A DNA stretch of 64,000 nucleotides, from NCBI GenBank assembly GCA_025757745.1, contig CP107217.1, positions 1,674,001-1,738,000 on the forward strand, in the 5' to 3' direction. The position numbers were made by a program, and so were the translations under genes. Origin of the DNA: Coriobacteriaceae bacterium (GTDB lineage Bacteria > Actinomycetota > Coriobacteriia > Coriobacteriales > Coriobacteriaceae). The notes beneath the pieces were generated by a model, which searched no databases, was not told the DNA's origin, and was given only the letters and a program-made list of their open reading frames with translations. Shown piece by piece: positions 50,756-58,051 of the stretch; positions within the stretch are counted from its first letter, which is position 1; every line of letters begins with the position of its first letter.

Positions 50756-51056
50756 TATGTGCCTCCTGTGTCATAGAACGCCTTGCTTTCTGACAGCTCT
50801 ATATTCGCACAAACACGCGCTTCTGTGCGCGTTTTTGCGTATCTCACCGCTAAACGGTCATTTTTATCCCGTAAACGGCGCATCTATACGCATATTCACG
50901 CAATCCCACGCACGTAAATGCGCACAAATGCGAACCGGTCATTGCTCAGAGACAGGGGCTTATGCTTAGAACTCAAAAGACAGGATGATCCGCTTCGCCT
51001 CGTCGCTCATGGCGCGCTGCAGCTCTAAGGACCGTCCCAAACTGCCGACAGAGACG
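50756..51056 (-). promoter_or_regulatory. Upstream region of the Gfo/Idh-DeoR unit with CGCACAAA motifs
   Basis: No gene seen in 301 nt. CGCACAAA occurs twice (about 50813 and 50925), the first within an imperfect inverted repeat CGCACAAACACGCGC..GTGCGCGTTTTTGCG. These are plausible DeoR operators. The right end (51027-51053) carries the IS-flanking repeat AAGGACCGTCCCAAACTGCC. Confidence 0.4.
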
Positions 51057-51177
51057 ATATGAGCAGGACATAAAACATTGAGAGCCCCTGCTGCATGAAA
51101 GACCGCGGATTAGGCCGACAATGGTGAGTGTCTAATTCAGCCGCGGCGGCCACGCCGCATTCATGGAAGGGGCTCCC

Positions 51178-52290
51178 ATGCTCGATACTACCACCTTCGT
51201 CGGCCTCGACGTCCACGCCCGCTCGATAAAGGCCGTCTCCCTCGACGTCATGACCGGGGAGGTGCGCGCCGCGACCTTCGGCTACGACGCCGGCGCCGTC
51301 GCGGAGTGGGTACGCTCCGTGGACCCCGGGGCCAGGTGCGTGTACGAGTCCGGGGTCACGGGCTTCGACCTGCAGAAGAGGCTCTCCGGCCTGGGGGTCG
51401 ACTGCGTGGTCGGCGCCGTCTCGAAGATGATCAAGCCCAGCGCGGACAGGCGCAGGAAGAACGACCGCAACGACGCCGAGTTCCTCGCCCGCATGCTGTC
51501 GGTCGGCAACGTGGTCGAGGTGTGGGTCCCCGACGACGAGTGCGAGGCCGCCCGCGACCTGACCAGGGCGCTCGAGGACGCGAGGGACGACCTCTCGCGC
51601 TCGAAGCAGCGGCTCTCCAAGTTCCTGCTAAGGCACGGGCTCGTCTTCGACGAGAGGACGCCCACCGGCCGCAGGAAGGGCAACTGGACCCGGGCGCACT
51701 GGTCCTGGATCGAGTCGATTAGGTTCGCGGAGGGGGCCGACAACGACGCGCTCGCCTACTACGTCGACGCGGTCAGGCGGGCTGCGGAGGAGAAGGCGAG
51801 GCTCGAGGGGCTCGTCGAGGCCGAGGCCCGCAAGCCCAGGTGGAGGAGGAGGGTCGACTCCCCGCGCTGCCTCAAGGGCGTCGACACCGCTTCCGCCGCC
51901 GACCTCGTGTTCGAGGCCGGCGAGTTCTCGAGGTTCAGGAACGCCCGCTCGTTCGCGGCGTGGGTCGGCCTGACGCCCTCCGAGCACTCCAGCGGGGAGA
52001 GCGACCGAAGGGGCGCGATCACCAAGGCCGGCAACAAGCACCTGAGGAAGACGCTGGTCGAGGCCGCGTGGCACTACCTGACGTGCTCGGGGCGGCCGAA
52101 GGACCTCGCCAAGGGCCAGGCCCCGGACCGGGGCGCCCGGAGGCATGCCGCCAAGGGCGTGCGGAGGCTGGTCGAGAGGCGCGGGGCCCTGCTCGCGCGC
52201 GGGGTCCACAACAACAAAGCGAACGTCGCCACGGCGCGCGAGCTCGCCTGCTGGGTGTGGGCGGTCGGCCTCATGGCCGAGGAGGCGTAG
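51178..52290 (+). CDS. IS110-family DEDD transposase
   Basis: 370 aa. DEDD domain: FVGLDVHARS, CVYESGVTGFDLQKRL, RRKNDRNDAEFLARML. C-terminal Transposase_20 domain: CLKGVDTASAADLVFEAGEF, FAAWVGLTPSEHSSGESDRR and GAITKAGNKHLRKTLVEAAW. The ATG at 51178 follows GGAAGGGGCTCCC; an ATG five codons earlier overlaps that site. Intact. Clearly diverged from copy 1 (for example a different N-terminus and loop lengths). Confidence 0.93.
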   Translation: MLDTTTFVGLDVHARSIKAVSLDVMTGEVRAATFGYDAGAVAEWVRSVDPGARCVYESGVTGFDLQKRLSGLGVDCVVGAVSKMIKPSADRRRKNDRNDAEFLARMLSVGNVVEVWVPDDECEAARDLTRALEDARDDLSRSKQRLSKFLLRHGLVFDERTPTGRRKGNWTRAHWSWIESIRFAEGADNDALAYYVDAVRRAAEEKARLEGLVEAEARKPRWRRRVDSPRCLKGVDTASAADLVFEAGEFSRFRNARSFAAWVGLTPSEHSSGESDRRGAITKAGNKHLRKTLVEAAWHYLTCSGRPKDLAKGQAPDRGARRHAAKGVRRLVERRGALLARGVHNNKANVATARELACWVWAVGLMAEEA

Positions 52291-52592
52291 GGGGCGGCCC
52301 CCCGCACATAAGCCAGTCACCCCGGAAGCGGTTCGATCCGAAGCCGTTGAGGCGAACCTCAGGTCCCTTTTCTGCGAGCGCCCAGGGCGCCACACGCGTG
52401 CACAGACTGTCGGTTCGACGTAGAAGCCTCAGCCGTAGCAACGGATTGCCCAGCGAGAGATCGCCACGGGCGGATATTAAACTGCAAAGACGAGCGTCGG
52501 TAAGACACGCCGAGGTCGCCGCGGACGGGTTGATATAGGGAGAGGGCCTGACCCCATATCGTTGGGGCCAGGCCCGATTTTGCCTCTTGACA
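52291..52592 (+). ncRNA. Candidate bridge/seek guide RNA of IS110 copy 2
   Basis: 302-nt non-coding right arm with GGACGGGTT near 52523, a hairpin GGGCCTGACCCC (52544-52555) with GGGGCCAGGCCC (52564-52575), then CTCTTGACA just inside the right IR. The same landmarks occur in copy 1. Inferred from position and shared structure; limits unknown. Confidence 0.4.
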
Positions 52593-52779
52593 ATGTCCTG
52601 CTCATATTAAAAGGAACGTTCCAAACTGCAGACAGAAAAAGAACGTCCCCAGGCGCCGGCATTTCAAGAGCACTCATTTAAGTCTGTCCCCAATGAGTGG
52701 GAGTAATCAGAGACCCTTTGCGAGGGAGGCCGGACGTGGCCTTCCTCGTTTTTATTCATGGACTTTAGTCCGTGCCGCG

Positions 52780-52963
52780 CGGCACGCGCGGCATAGAAAG
52801 CCACCCGCTCAGCGGGTGGAGGCCAATTTCCGCTACGCGACAAAAACCTTCCCCCTAGCATGAGGATTGTTCAGGTCATCATACTAGGGGGAAGGTGATT
52901 GCTGTGGCCCAGAAAGCCAACAGCCTCGCGCACACGAAATGGCTGTGCAAGTACCGCATCGCA
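52780..52963 (+). pseudogene. IS200/IS605-type tnpA remnant with its left-end hairpins
   Basis: A GTG-started frame (52904) encodes VAQKANSLAHTKWLCKYRIA, the N-terminus of a Y1 (IS200-like) transposase, then loses homology. Upstream are a CCACCCGC/GCGGGTGG hairpin (about 52802-52820), typical of the IS200 left end, and a 13-bp stem ACCTTCCCCCTAG/CTAGGGGGAAGGT (about 52847-52897) that would sequester the GGGGGAAGG ribosome site. The catalytic HUH and Tyr regions are gone. The stretch 52608-52779 holds only repeat debris. Confidence 0.7.
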
Positions 52964-53181
52964 CCGAGGTCAAGCTCATCGCCGCCATCGTCGAGAAGCA
53001 CCCCAAGGTGCGCTTTGCCGCGAGCCGCACCTCGGCCCACGCCGACCTCTACGACCGCATGGAGCAGGCCCTGTGCGAGTGCGTGGCCAACGCGGTGGAG
53101 GTCGTCCGCTCCGACATCAGCCCCGCGCTTCTTGTCCACACCGGTCCAAACCTCGTGGGTGTGGCGGTCCAGGGACTCTAG
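52964..53181 (+). pseudogene. Unidentified gene fragment, DegV-like C-terminus
   Basis: In another frame from the tnpA remnant, about 70 codons read VEKHPKVRFAASRTSAHADL, CECVANAVEVVRSDI and end LLVHTGPNLVGVAVQGL. The HTGPxxVGVA ending resembles DegV fatty-acid-binding proteins, but the body is missing and the match is weak. It may be host sequence joined to the IS200 remnant by deletion. Confidence 0.3.
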
Positions 53182-53215
53182 CGGAGGCGGGGCGTCCTGC
53201 CCCAAAAACAAATGC

Positions 53216-53265
53216 AAAAGACGAGCACTTCTTGCCGCTCAATTGGCAAGAAGCGCTCGTCTTTT
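53216..53265 (-). terminator. Terminator of the sugar operon (after ROK gene)
   Basis: AAAAGACGAGC.CTTCTTGCC pairs with GGCAAGAAG.GCTCGTCTTTT, a ~20-bp stem with an 8-nt loop, 33 nt past the ROK stop, with T-runs on either strand. Confidence 0.9.
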
Positions 53266-53297
53266 CTTAACGCGTTGTATGGCGGAGAGAGCGCAAG

Positions 53298-54182
53298 TTA
53301 CGCGAGCGCCCTTCTTGCCAGCTCGGCCGCGCCGAGGATTCCTTGGTCGCCGCCGCAGCCCGGGGCGCAGATGTAGCTCTCCATGTCCTTAAGCTCGGCG
53401 GTCTGGATGTAGCCACCCAGATATTCGAGGGTCTTCTTGCGGACGATGCCGTAGAGTTGCTCCTGGTGCATCACGCCGCCGCCGAGGACGATGCGGCGAG
53501 GCGAGTACATGAGCACGAGGTTCGCGCACATCTGCCCCAGATAATCCCCCTCGAGCGCCCACACCTCATCGTTGTCCGCGAGCTCGGCCGCGGGCTTTCC
53601 CCAGCGCGCGGCGATGGCGGGGCCGGAGGCGAGCCCCTCGAGACAGCTCGCGTGGCTCGGGCAGACGCAGCGTCCCTCCTCGGTGGGACGGGTCCTTACC
53701 AGCATGTGACCGGCCTCGGGGTGCAGCATGCCGTGAAGGAGTCTGCCCGCGCACATGACGCCCGCGCCCACGCCGGTGCCGATGGTCACGTAGACGGCGT
53801 CCTCGAGCCCCTTGCAGCAGCCGAAGACCACTTCGCCGAGGCAGGCAACGTTCACGTCCGTGTCGTAGGCCACCGGAATCCCGAGGGCGTCGGCGAACGC
53901 GGCGCGAAGACCATGGCCTCGCCACGCGAGCTTGGGCGTCTGGAGGATGGAGCCGTAGCGCTCGTCGTTGGGGTTGACGCAGGTCGGGCCGAAGGCGCCG
54001 ATGCCCAACGCGTCCACATCGCGGGCGGTGAACCACTCGATCATCTGCGGGACGGTCTCGGCGGGCGTAAGCGTCGGGGTCTCCATACGGTCGAGGACCT
54101 CGCCGTCGCCGGACACCACGGCACAGACCATCTTGGTCCCGCCGGCTTCGAGGGCGCCGAGCCTCATTTGCTTTTCGCTCAT
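53298..54182 (-). CDS. ROK-family sugar kinase, fructokinase-like
   Basis: 294 aa, cytoplasmic. N-terminal phosphate-binding LGALEAGGTKMVCAVV, the sugar-binding GHMLVRTRP and the zinc motif CVCPSHASCLEG, followed by GLASGPAIAARWGK, as in ScrK-type ROK fructokinases. The family phosphorylates fructose (or mannose) with ATP. AAGGAGG precedes the ATG. Last gene of the operon after the GH172 enzyme, with a GC hairpin in the 79-nt spacer (54200-54233). In this setting it would phosphorylate the unphosphorylated sugar released by the hydrolase. Confidence 0.88.
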   Translation of the reverse strand: MSEKQMRLGALEAGGTKMVCAVVSGDGEVLDRMETPTLTPAETVPQMIEWFTARDVDALGIGAFGPTCVNPNDERYGSILQTPKLAWRGHGLRAAFADALGIPVAYDTDVNVACLGEVVFGCCKGLEDAVYVTIGTGVGAGVMCAGRLLHGMLHPEAGHMLVRTRPTEEGRCVCPSHASCLEGLASGPAIAARWGKPAAELADNDEVWALEGDYLGQMCANLVLMYSPRRIVLGGGVMHQEQLYGIVRKKTLEYLGGYIQTAELKDMESYICAPGCGGDQGILGAAELARRALA

Positions 54183-54261
54183 GTGATCCTCCTTACAAAG
54201 GGACGCCCGCAGTCATGGTCAACCGCGGGCGCCCATAACGTTGGCTTGTTTCGAGGCGACC

Positions 54262-55386
54262 CTACCTGGGCACGCGGTCCTGCCTTGCGGCAAACGGGGC
54301 GAGCACGGCGTGCGGCTCGCTTTGGTACCAGTAGGCGACGGTGGAGATGTCGTCCTCGCGCTCGTAGAGCTTGATGTCGTCGTTGCCGAGGTCCTGGAAC
54401 GTCACGCGCAGGTCCTCCTTGAACGAGATCGGGTCGGGAAGGTGCCACCTGTAGAGGCCGTGCCTGGGCAGCGCGTCGTCGTTAGTCGCGAGCATCGGAT
54501 TCGGGTTCGGCTTGCCCGCGCTGAAGCGGTCGCGCGTGGCGTCGCGCGTCGAGCGGTACGGGTAGCCGGCGAACAGCGTGTTGAAGCACTGCGCCTCGGG
54601 CAGCGCGTGGGGCGGCCTGTCGAGGAAGGCCCAGGCACCGCCGAAGTAGTCCTCGGCTCCCGTCGAGGTGACCGTGGGGAACTCCTCGTCGCCGTCGAGG
54701 AAGAACTTCATCTCGCCCTCGCCCCACCAATAGCGCTCCAGGGCGCACAGGGCCATGTAGGTGCCGACGTAGTAGCCCTTGCCGCGCACGCCGTCGAGCA
54801 CGGTGTAGTCGACGCCCCTGCGGGTGCTGCGCTCGCGGTTAAAGCGGGCGTGGAAGTACATGGCGTCGTCCGGCACGTCGGTGAGCGCGTAGTTGAACGT
54901 GTAGAAGATGTACTTAATGAACCCGGGGTGCTCGCTCGTAAGCGTGACCTTGGCGTGCTTCCTGAAGGGCATCTCGAAGTAGCAGTTCATGCCGCCCGTC
55001 GGGTTCACGCAGATGGGCATCGAGTTGACGATGGCGCGCTCACCGAAGCCGTTGCAGAAGAAGTCGCCGACAGGGCACTCGACCGAGGGGGTCTCCTCGT
55101 CGTCCCAGTAGAAGCGCAGCACGAGGTCACGCATGACGAAGCTGCCGGCGGCGGTCTTGTCGGGGACGGTCATCCAGATGTGGCGGATGATGCCGGGGCC
55201 CTCGATGTCCGCGAGCGTGATGGTCTCGCCGGACTCAAGGGGCACGCAGCACGAGCCCTTGCGGCCGACGCCGAGGTGGCTGGCCGACATGGCGGCGCGG
55301 CCCTTCTCGCCCGTGATGTTCTCGGGGGTGATGGCGCGGCTTTCCTCACCGCCGTGCATCCACACGTCCTTAAGGAACTCTCTCAT
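54262..55386 (-). CDS. GH172 (DUF2961) glycoside hydrolase
   Basis: 374 aa, no signal peptide, so cytoplasmic. DUF2961 hallmarks: SGETITLADIEGPGIIRHIW, the beta-sandwich segments with CPVGDFFCNGFG, and YWWGEGEMKFFLDGDEEFP then TSTGAEDYFGGAWAF. The GH172 family includes difructose-dianhydride I synthase/hydrolase, alpha-fructofuranosidase and D-arabinofuranosidase. Conserved acidic residues around the GEGE and GAED motifs are candidates for catalysis. GGAGG precedes the ATG, 12 nt after the EIIA stop. Its neighbours point to a fructose-containing substrate. Confidence 0.85.
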   Translation of the reverse strand: MREFLKDVWMHGGEESRAITPENITGEKGRAAMSASHLGVGRKGSCCVPLESGETITLADIEGPGIIRHIWMTVPDKTAAGSFVMRDLVLRFYWDDEETPSVECPVGDFFCNGFGERAIVNSMPICVNPTGGMNCYFEMPFRKHAKVTLTSEHPGFIKYIFYTFNYALTDVPDDAMYFHARFNRERSTRRGVDYTVLDGVRGKGYYVGTYMALCALERYWWGEGEMKFFLDGDEEFPTVTSTGAEDYFGGAWAFLDRPPHALPEAQCFNTLFAGYPYRSTRDATRDRFSAGKPNPNPMLATNDDALPRHGLYRWHLPDPISFKEDLRVTFQDLGNDDIKLYEREDDISTVAYWYQSEPHAVLAPFAARQDRVPR

Positions 55387-55398
55387 CGTCGACCTCCT

Positions 55399-55797
55399 CT
55401 ATTCGTCGTCGTCGCACTCGGCGGAACTGGCACCGTTCACGTAGATGATCTGCTGGCGCGCCTCGTTGACGAGGGCGTCGAAGTCGAGTTTCTCGTCGGG
55501 GCGCGCGAGCGCAACCGTCATGGCGAGCGGGAGGTTGACACCCGCGATCACGTGGATCCGGTCGGAGGCGAAGCGGGAAAAGCGCTGGTTCACGCTGCCG
55601 CCGTACGCGTCGGTGAGGACGACGACCTCGTCAGTGCCCGAAAGAGCCGCCTCGACCGCCGCGTCGAGCCCCTCGCCGTTGTCGTTCACGTAGGCGCACA
55701 CGGCGTTGACGGCGTCGCCCTTACCCGTAAGGAACTCGAGGGTGTCCTTGAAGCCCTGGGCGAGAAGGGAATGGCTCGCCACAACTATCTTTCTCAT
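55399..55797 (-). CDS. PTS system mannose-family EIIA component
   Basis: 132 aa soluble phosphocarrier. IVVASHSLLAQGFKDTLEFL places the phosphorylated His at residue 9; VVVLTDAYGGSVNQRFSRF and HVIAGVNLPLAMTVAL are typical of the Man-family EIIA fold. Accepts phosphate from HPr and passes it to EIIB. Here EIIA is a separate protein at the 3' side of EIID, unlike E. coli ManX. Confidence 0.9.
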   Translation of the reverse strand: MRKIVVASHSLLAQGFKDTLEFLTGKGDAVNAVCAYVNDNGEGLDAAVEAALSGTDEVVVLTDAYGGSVNQRFSRFASDRIHVIAGVNLPLAMTVALARPDEKLDFDALVNEARQQIIYVNGASSAECDDDE

Positions 55798-55823
55798 TGA
55801 TTCACCAATCTCTTGGGTCGAAG

Positions 55824-56657
55824 CTAGGCGAGGATGCCGGCGGCGGAGGCGACCATCGCGAGGACGATCACCACGAGGATGAGGGCCGTCATGCTCGCGT
55901 TCTTCTTGGTAAGAAGGTAATACGCGCTTCCCGTGATGGCGGCGGGGATCATGGCAGGCAGGATCTTGTCGAGCAGCGGCTGAATCTCCATCGCGACGTC
56001 GCCGAAGCTGAAGCTAATCGGGCAGGTGACGCCGATGACCGAGGCGATGAGGCAGCCGACCACGGTGAGGCCGAGCACGGAGGCGGCGGCAGTGAGGTTG
56101 GGAAGCTTCTCGCTGAAGTCGGTGACGAGCTTCACGCCCTGCTTGTAGCCGAACTCGAGGGCGTGCATGCGGACCCAGAAGATGGCCAGGATGAGCGCGA
56201 ACCAGATGCCGGCTCCCACGGGGTTGCCCTCGATGGCCATGTAAGCGGCGATGGAGCCCATGATGGTCGGGATCATGGTCATGAGCAGGGAGTCGCCGAC
56301 GCCGGCGAGCGGTCCCATGGTGCCGATCTTCAGGTCTTGGACGGCGTCCGCCGCCGCTAGGCCGTCGCGCTCCTCCATGGCCACGCAGGCGCCAAGGATG
56401 ATGGCGGCGAGCCAAGGCTGGGTGTTGTAGTAGCGGAAGTGGTTGTTGAGCGCTTGCTTATAGTCCTCGTCGTTCGTGTAGATCTTCCTCAGGACCGGCG
56501 AGAGGGCGTAGGCGACTGAGGCGCCCTGCTGGGTCTGGTAGTTGAAGGTGCACACGCTCATGAGCCAGCGCCAGTTCGCGTTGCGCAGGTCCTTCTTGGT
56601 GACCTTGTAGCCGGAGGGCTTGCCCTCGGCGACGGCGGTGATGTTCTCGTTTTCCAT
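55824..56657 (-). CDS. PTS system mannose-family EIID component
   Basis: 277 aa membrane subunit with several C-terminal hydrophobic segments. Family marks: NWRWLMSVCTFNYQTQQGAS, FFxYYNTQPWLAAIILGACV-like region and VQDLKIGTMGPLAGVGDSLL. Forms the sugar channel with EIIC. Ribosome site GAGAGGATG upstream; stop of EIIC is 2 nt before its start. Confidence 0.93.
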   Translation of the reverse strand: MENENITAVAEGKPSGYKVTKKDLRNANWRWLMSVCTFNYQTQQGASVAYALSPVLRKIYTNDEDYKQALNNHFRYYNTQPWLAAIILGACVAMEERDGLAAADAVQDLKIGTMGPLAGVGDSLLMTMIPTIMGSIAAYMAIEGNPVGAGIWFALILAIFWVRMHALEFGYKQGVKLVTDFSEKLPNLTAAASVLGLTVVGCLIASVIGVTCPISFSFGDVAMEIQPLLDKILPAMIPAAITGSAYYLLTKKNASMTALILVVIVLAMVASAAGILA

Positions 56658-56659
56658 GG

Positions 56660-57445
56660 TTACTCATCCTCTCCGATGAAGGCGTCTGCGGAAGCGTGGG
56701 CGGCGAGCTCGGTGTCCCTCTCGGCACGCTGGTAGAACGCAATCGCGAGGGCAACGCCGACGATGGCGGCGCCGATGATGGGCACGTTCAGGAAGGCCGA
56801 GAGGAAGAAGCCGGCGAGCAGGTACTGGAAGTACTTGGTGGTTGGCATGTAGCGGAGCAGCATGGCGATACCGACGGCCGGGAGCATCTTGCCGGCGAGG
56901 GTGAGGCCGGAGAGGAACCACTGGGGCATGACCTCGAGGAGCCAGTTGACGGCGGGCTGGCCGAGCGTCACGGAGACAAAGACGGGCAGGGCGGCGCACA
57001 GGCCGAAGAGCGCGGGGCAGACCCACAGGATGGCGTTCATCTGATTGAACTTACCCTCGTTGCAGAACTTCTGGGACTTCTCGACGACAAAGCCGTTGAG
57101 GATCTTGGCGACGACGTCGAGCTGGATGCCGAGCATGCCGACCGGCAGGCCGATGGCGAGGCCCGTGTCGGAGCCCAGGGTCACGCCGTAGGCGGTGGCG
57201 ATGATGGCCATCGTGCCGTAGTCGGGAATGGAGGAGCCGCCGAAGCCCGCGACGCCGAGCTGCATGAGCTGAATGGTGCCGCCGATGACAAGGCCGGTCT
57301 TCCAGTCGCCCATGACGACTCCGGTGATGAGGCCCCAGAAAACGGCGTAATTGACGAAGATCATCGGGATGCCGTAGTAGTCCACGTGCTTGATGAAGGC
57401 CAGCAGGGTCAAAAGGACGACCTGCAGGATAGTGAAGTTGACCAT
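56660..57445 (-). CDS. PTS system mannose-family EIIC component
   Basis: 261 aa, about 7-8 membrane segments (for example LLTLLAFIKHVDYYGIPMIF, GLITGVVMGDWKTGLVIGGT with IQLMQLGVAGFGGSSIPDYG). Integral permease subunit of the complex. Start ATG after AAGGGGG; 9 nt after the EIIB stop. Confidence 0.94.
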   Translation of the reverse strand: MVNFTILQVVLLTLLAFIKHVDYYGIPMIFVNYAVFWGLITGVVMGDWKTGLVIGGTIQLMQLGVAGFGGSSIPDYGTMAIIATAYGVTLGSDTGLAIGLPVGMLGIQLDVVAKILNGFVVEKSQKFCNEGKFNQMNAILWVCPALFGLCAALPVFVSVTLGQPAVNWLLEVMPQWFLSGLTLAGKMLPAVGIAMLLRYMPTTKYFQYLLAGFFLSAFLNVPIIGAAIVGVALAIAFYQRAERDTELAAHASADAFIGEDE

Positions 57446-57454
57446 ATTTCCCCC

Positions 57455-57928
57455 TTAGATGAGGTCTGCGACGGAGACGGGCTTGTCGGCGGGCACGAAC
57501 TGGGCCGTCACCTTGACGCCACGGGCGATGAGCGCCTTGTAGCTCTGGACGTTCTCGGCGGAGGCGTAGGCGCGCTGGGTGAGCTGGATGCCGTCCTCCT
57601 TGACGAGCGAGCCGCCGACGACCAGCGACGGGAGCTCGACGCCCGACTCGACCAGGCGAAGCATCGTCTCGGGCTCCTTGGCGATGACGAAGACCTTCTC
57701 GCGGTCGTACTTGCCCGCGGCGAAGTTCTTGAGCGCGGTCTGCTCGGAGATGATCGAAACGGCCATGCCCGCGGGGCGCGCCATCCTCATGGTGGACTTC
57801 AGGACCTCGTCGCCGGCGACCTTGTCGTCGATGACCATGACTCGGGTCGCGCCCGACACCGGGGCCCACTGCGTCACGATGATGCCGTGAAGCAGGCGAT
57901 TGTCGATTCGTGCCATAACAACACTCAT
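57455..57928 (-). CDS. PTS system mannose/fructose/sorbose-family EIIB component
   Basis: 157 aa soluble phosphotransferase. MARIDNRLLHGIIVTQW puts the phosphorylated His at residue 14, the typical EIIB-Man position. The start is ATG at 57928 after AGGAG; an upstream in-frame start is not supported. First structural gene after the regulator; a 123-nt gap with no clear -24/-12 promoter separates it from the regulator stop. Confidence 0.93.
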   Translation of the reverse strand: MSVVMARIDNRLLHGIIVTQWAPVSGATRVMVIDDKVAGDEVLKSTMRMARPAGMAVSIISEQTALKNFAAGKYDREKVFVIAKEPETMLRLVESGVELPSLVVGGSLVKEDGIQLTQRAYASAENVQSYKALIARGVKVTAQFVPADKPVSVADLI

Positions 57929-58051
57929 GTTTGCTCCTATCAAATGAAGTTTTACGTTCGGTACTGCCTCGGCGCTATCCGGATTCGCGCCGGGCAAGGG
58001 GTTATCGGATTATTGAGGACGCGCGGTCAGCTTGCGGCGGCGCGGGGAAGG

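Larger units (their letters stand above)
51057..52607 (+). mobile_element. IS110-family insertion sequence (IS1111-like layout), copy 2
   Basis: Perfect 15-bp subterminal inverted repeats: ATATGAGCAGGACAT (51057-51071) and its complement at 52593-52607. Contents: 106 nt left arm, transposase 51178-52290, 302 nt right arm. The flanks 51027-51053 and 52611-52636 are similar to each other (AAGGA-CGT-CCAAACTGC-GACAGA). Different IR sequence from copy 1, so a distinct IS type of the same group. Confidence 0.8.

Noticed and set aside
57929..58051. -24/-12 sigma-54 promoter before EIIB
   Set aside because: I looked for TGGCAC-N5-TTGC on the minus strand and found no acceptable match.
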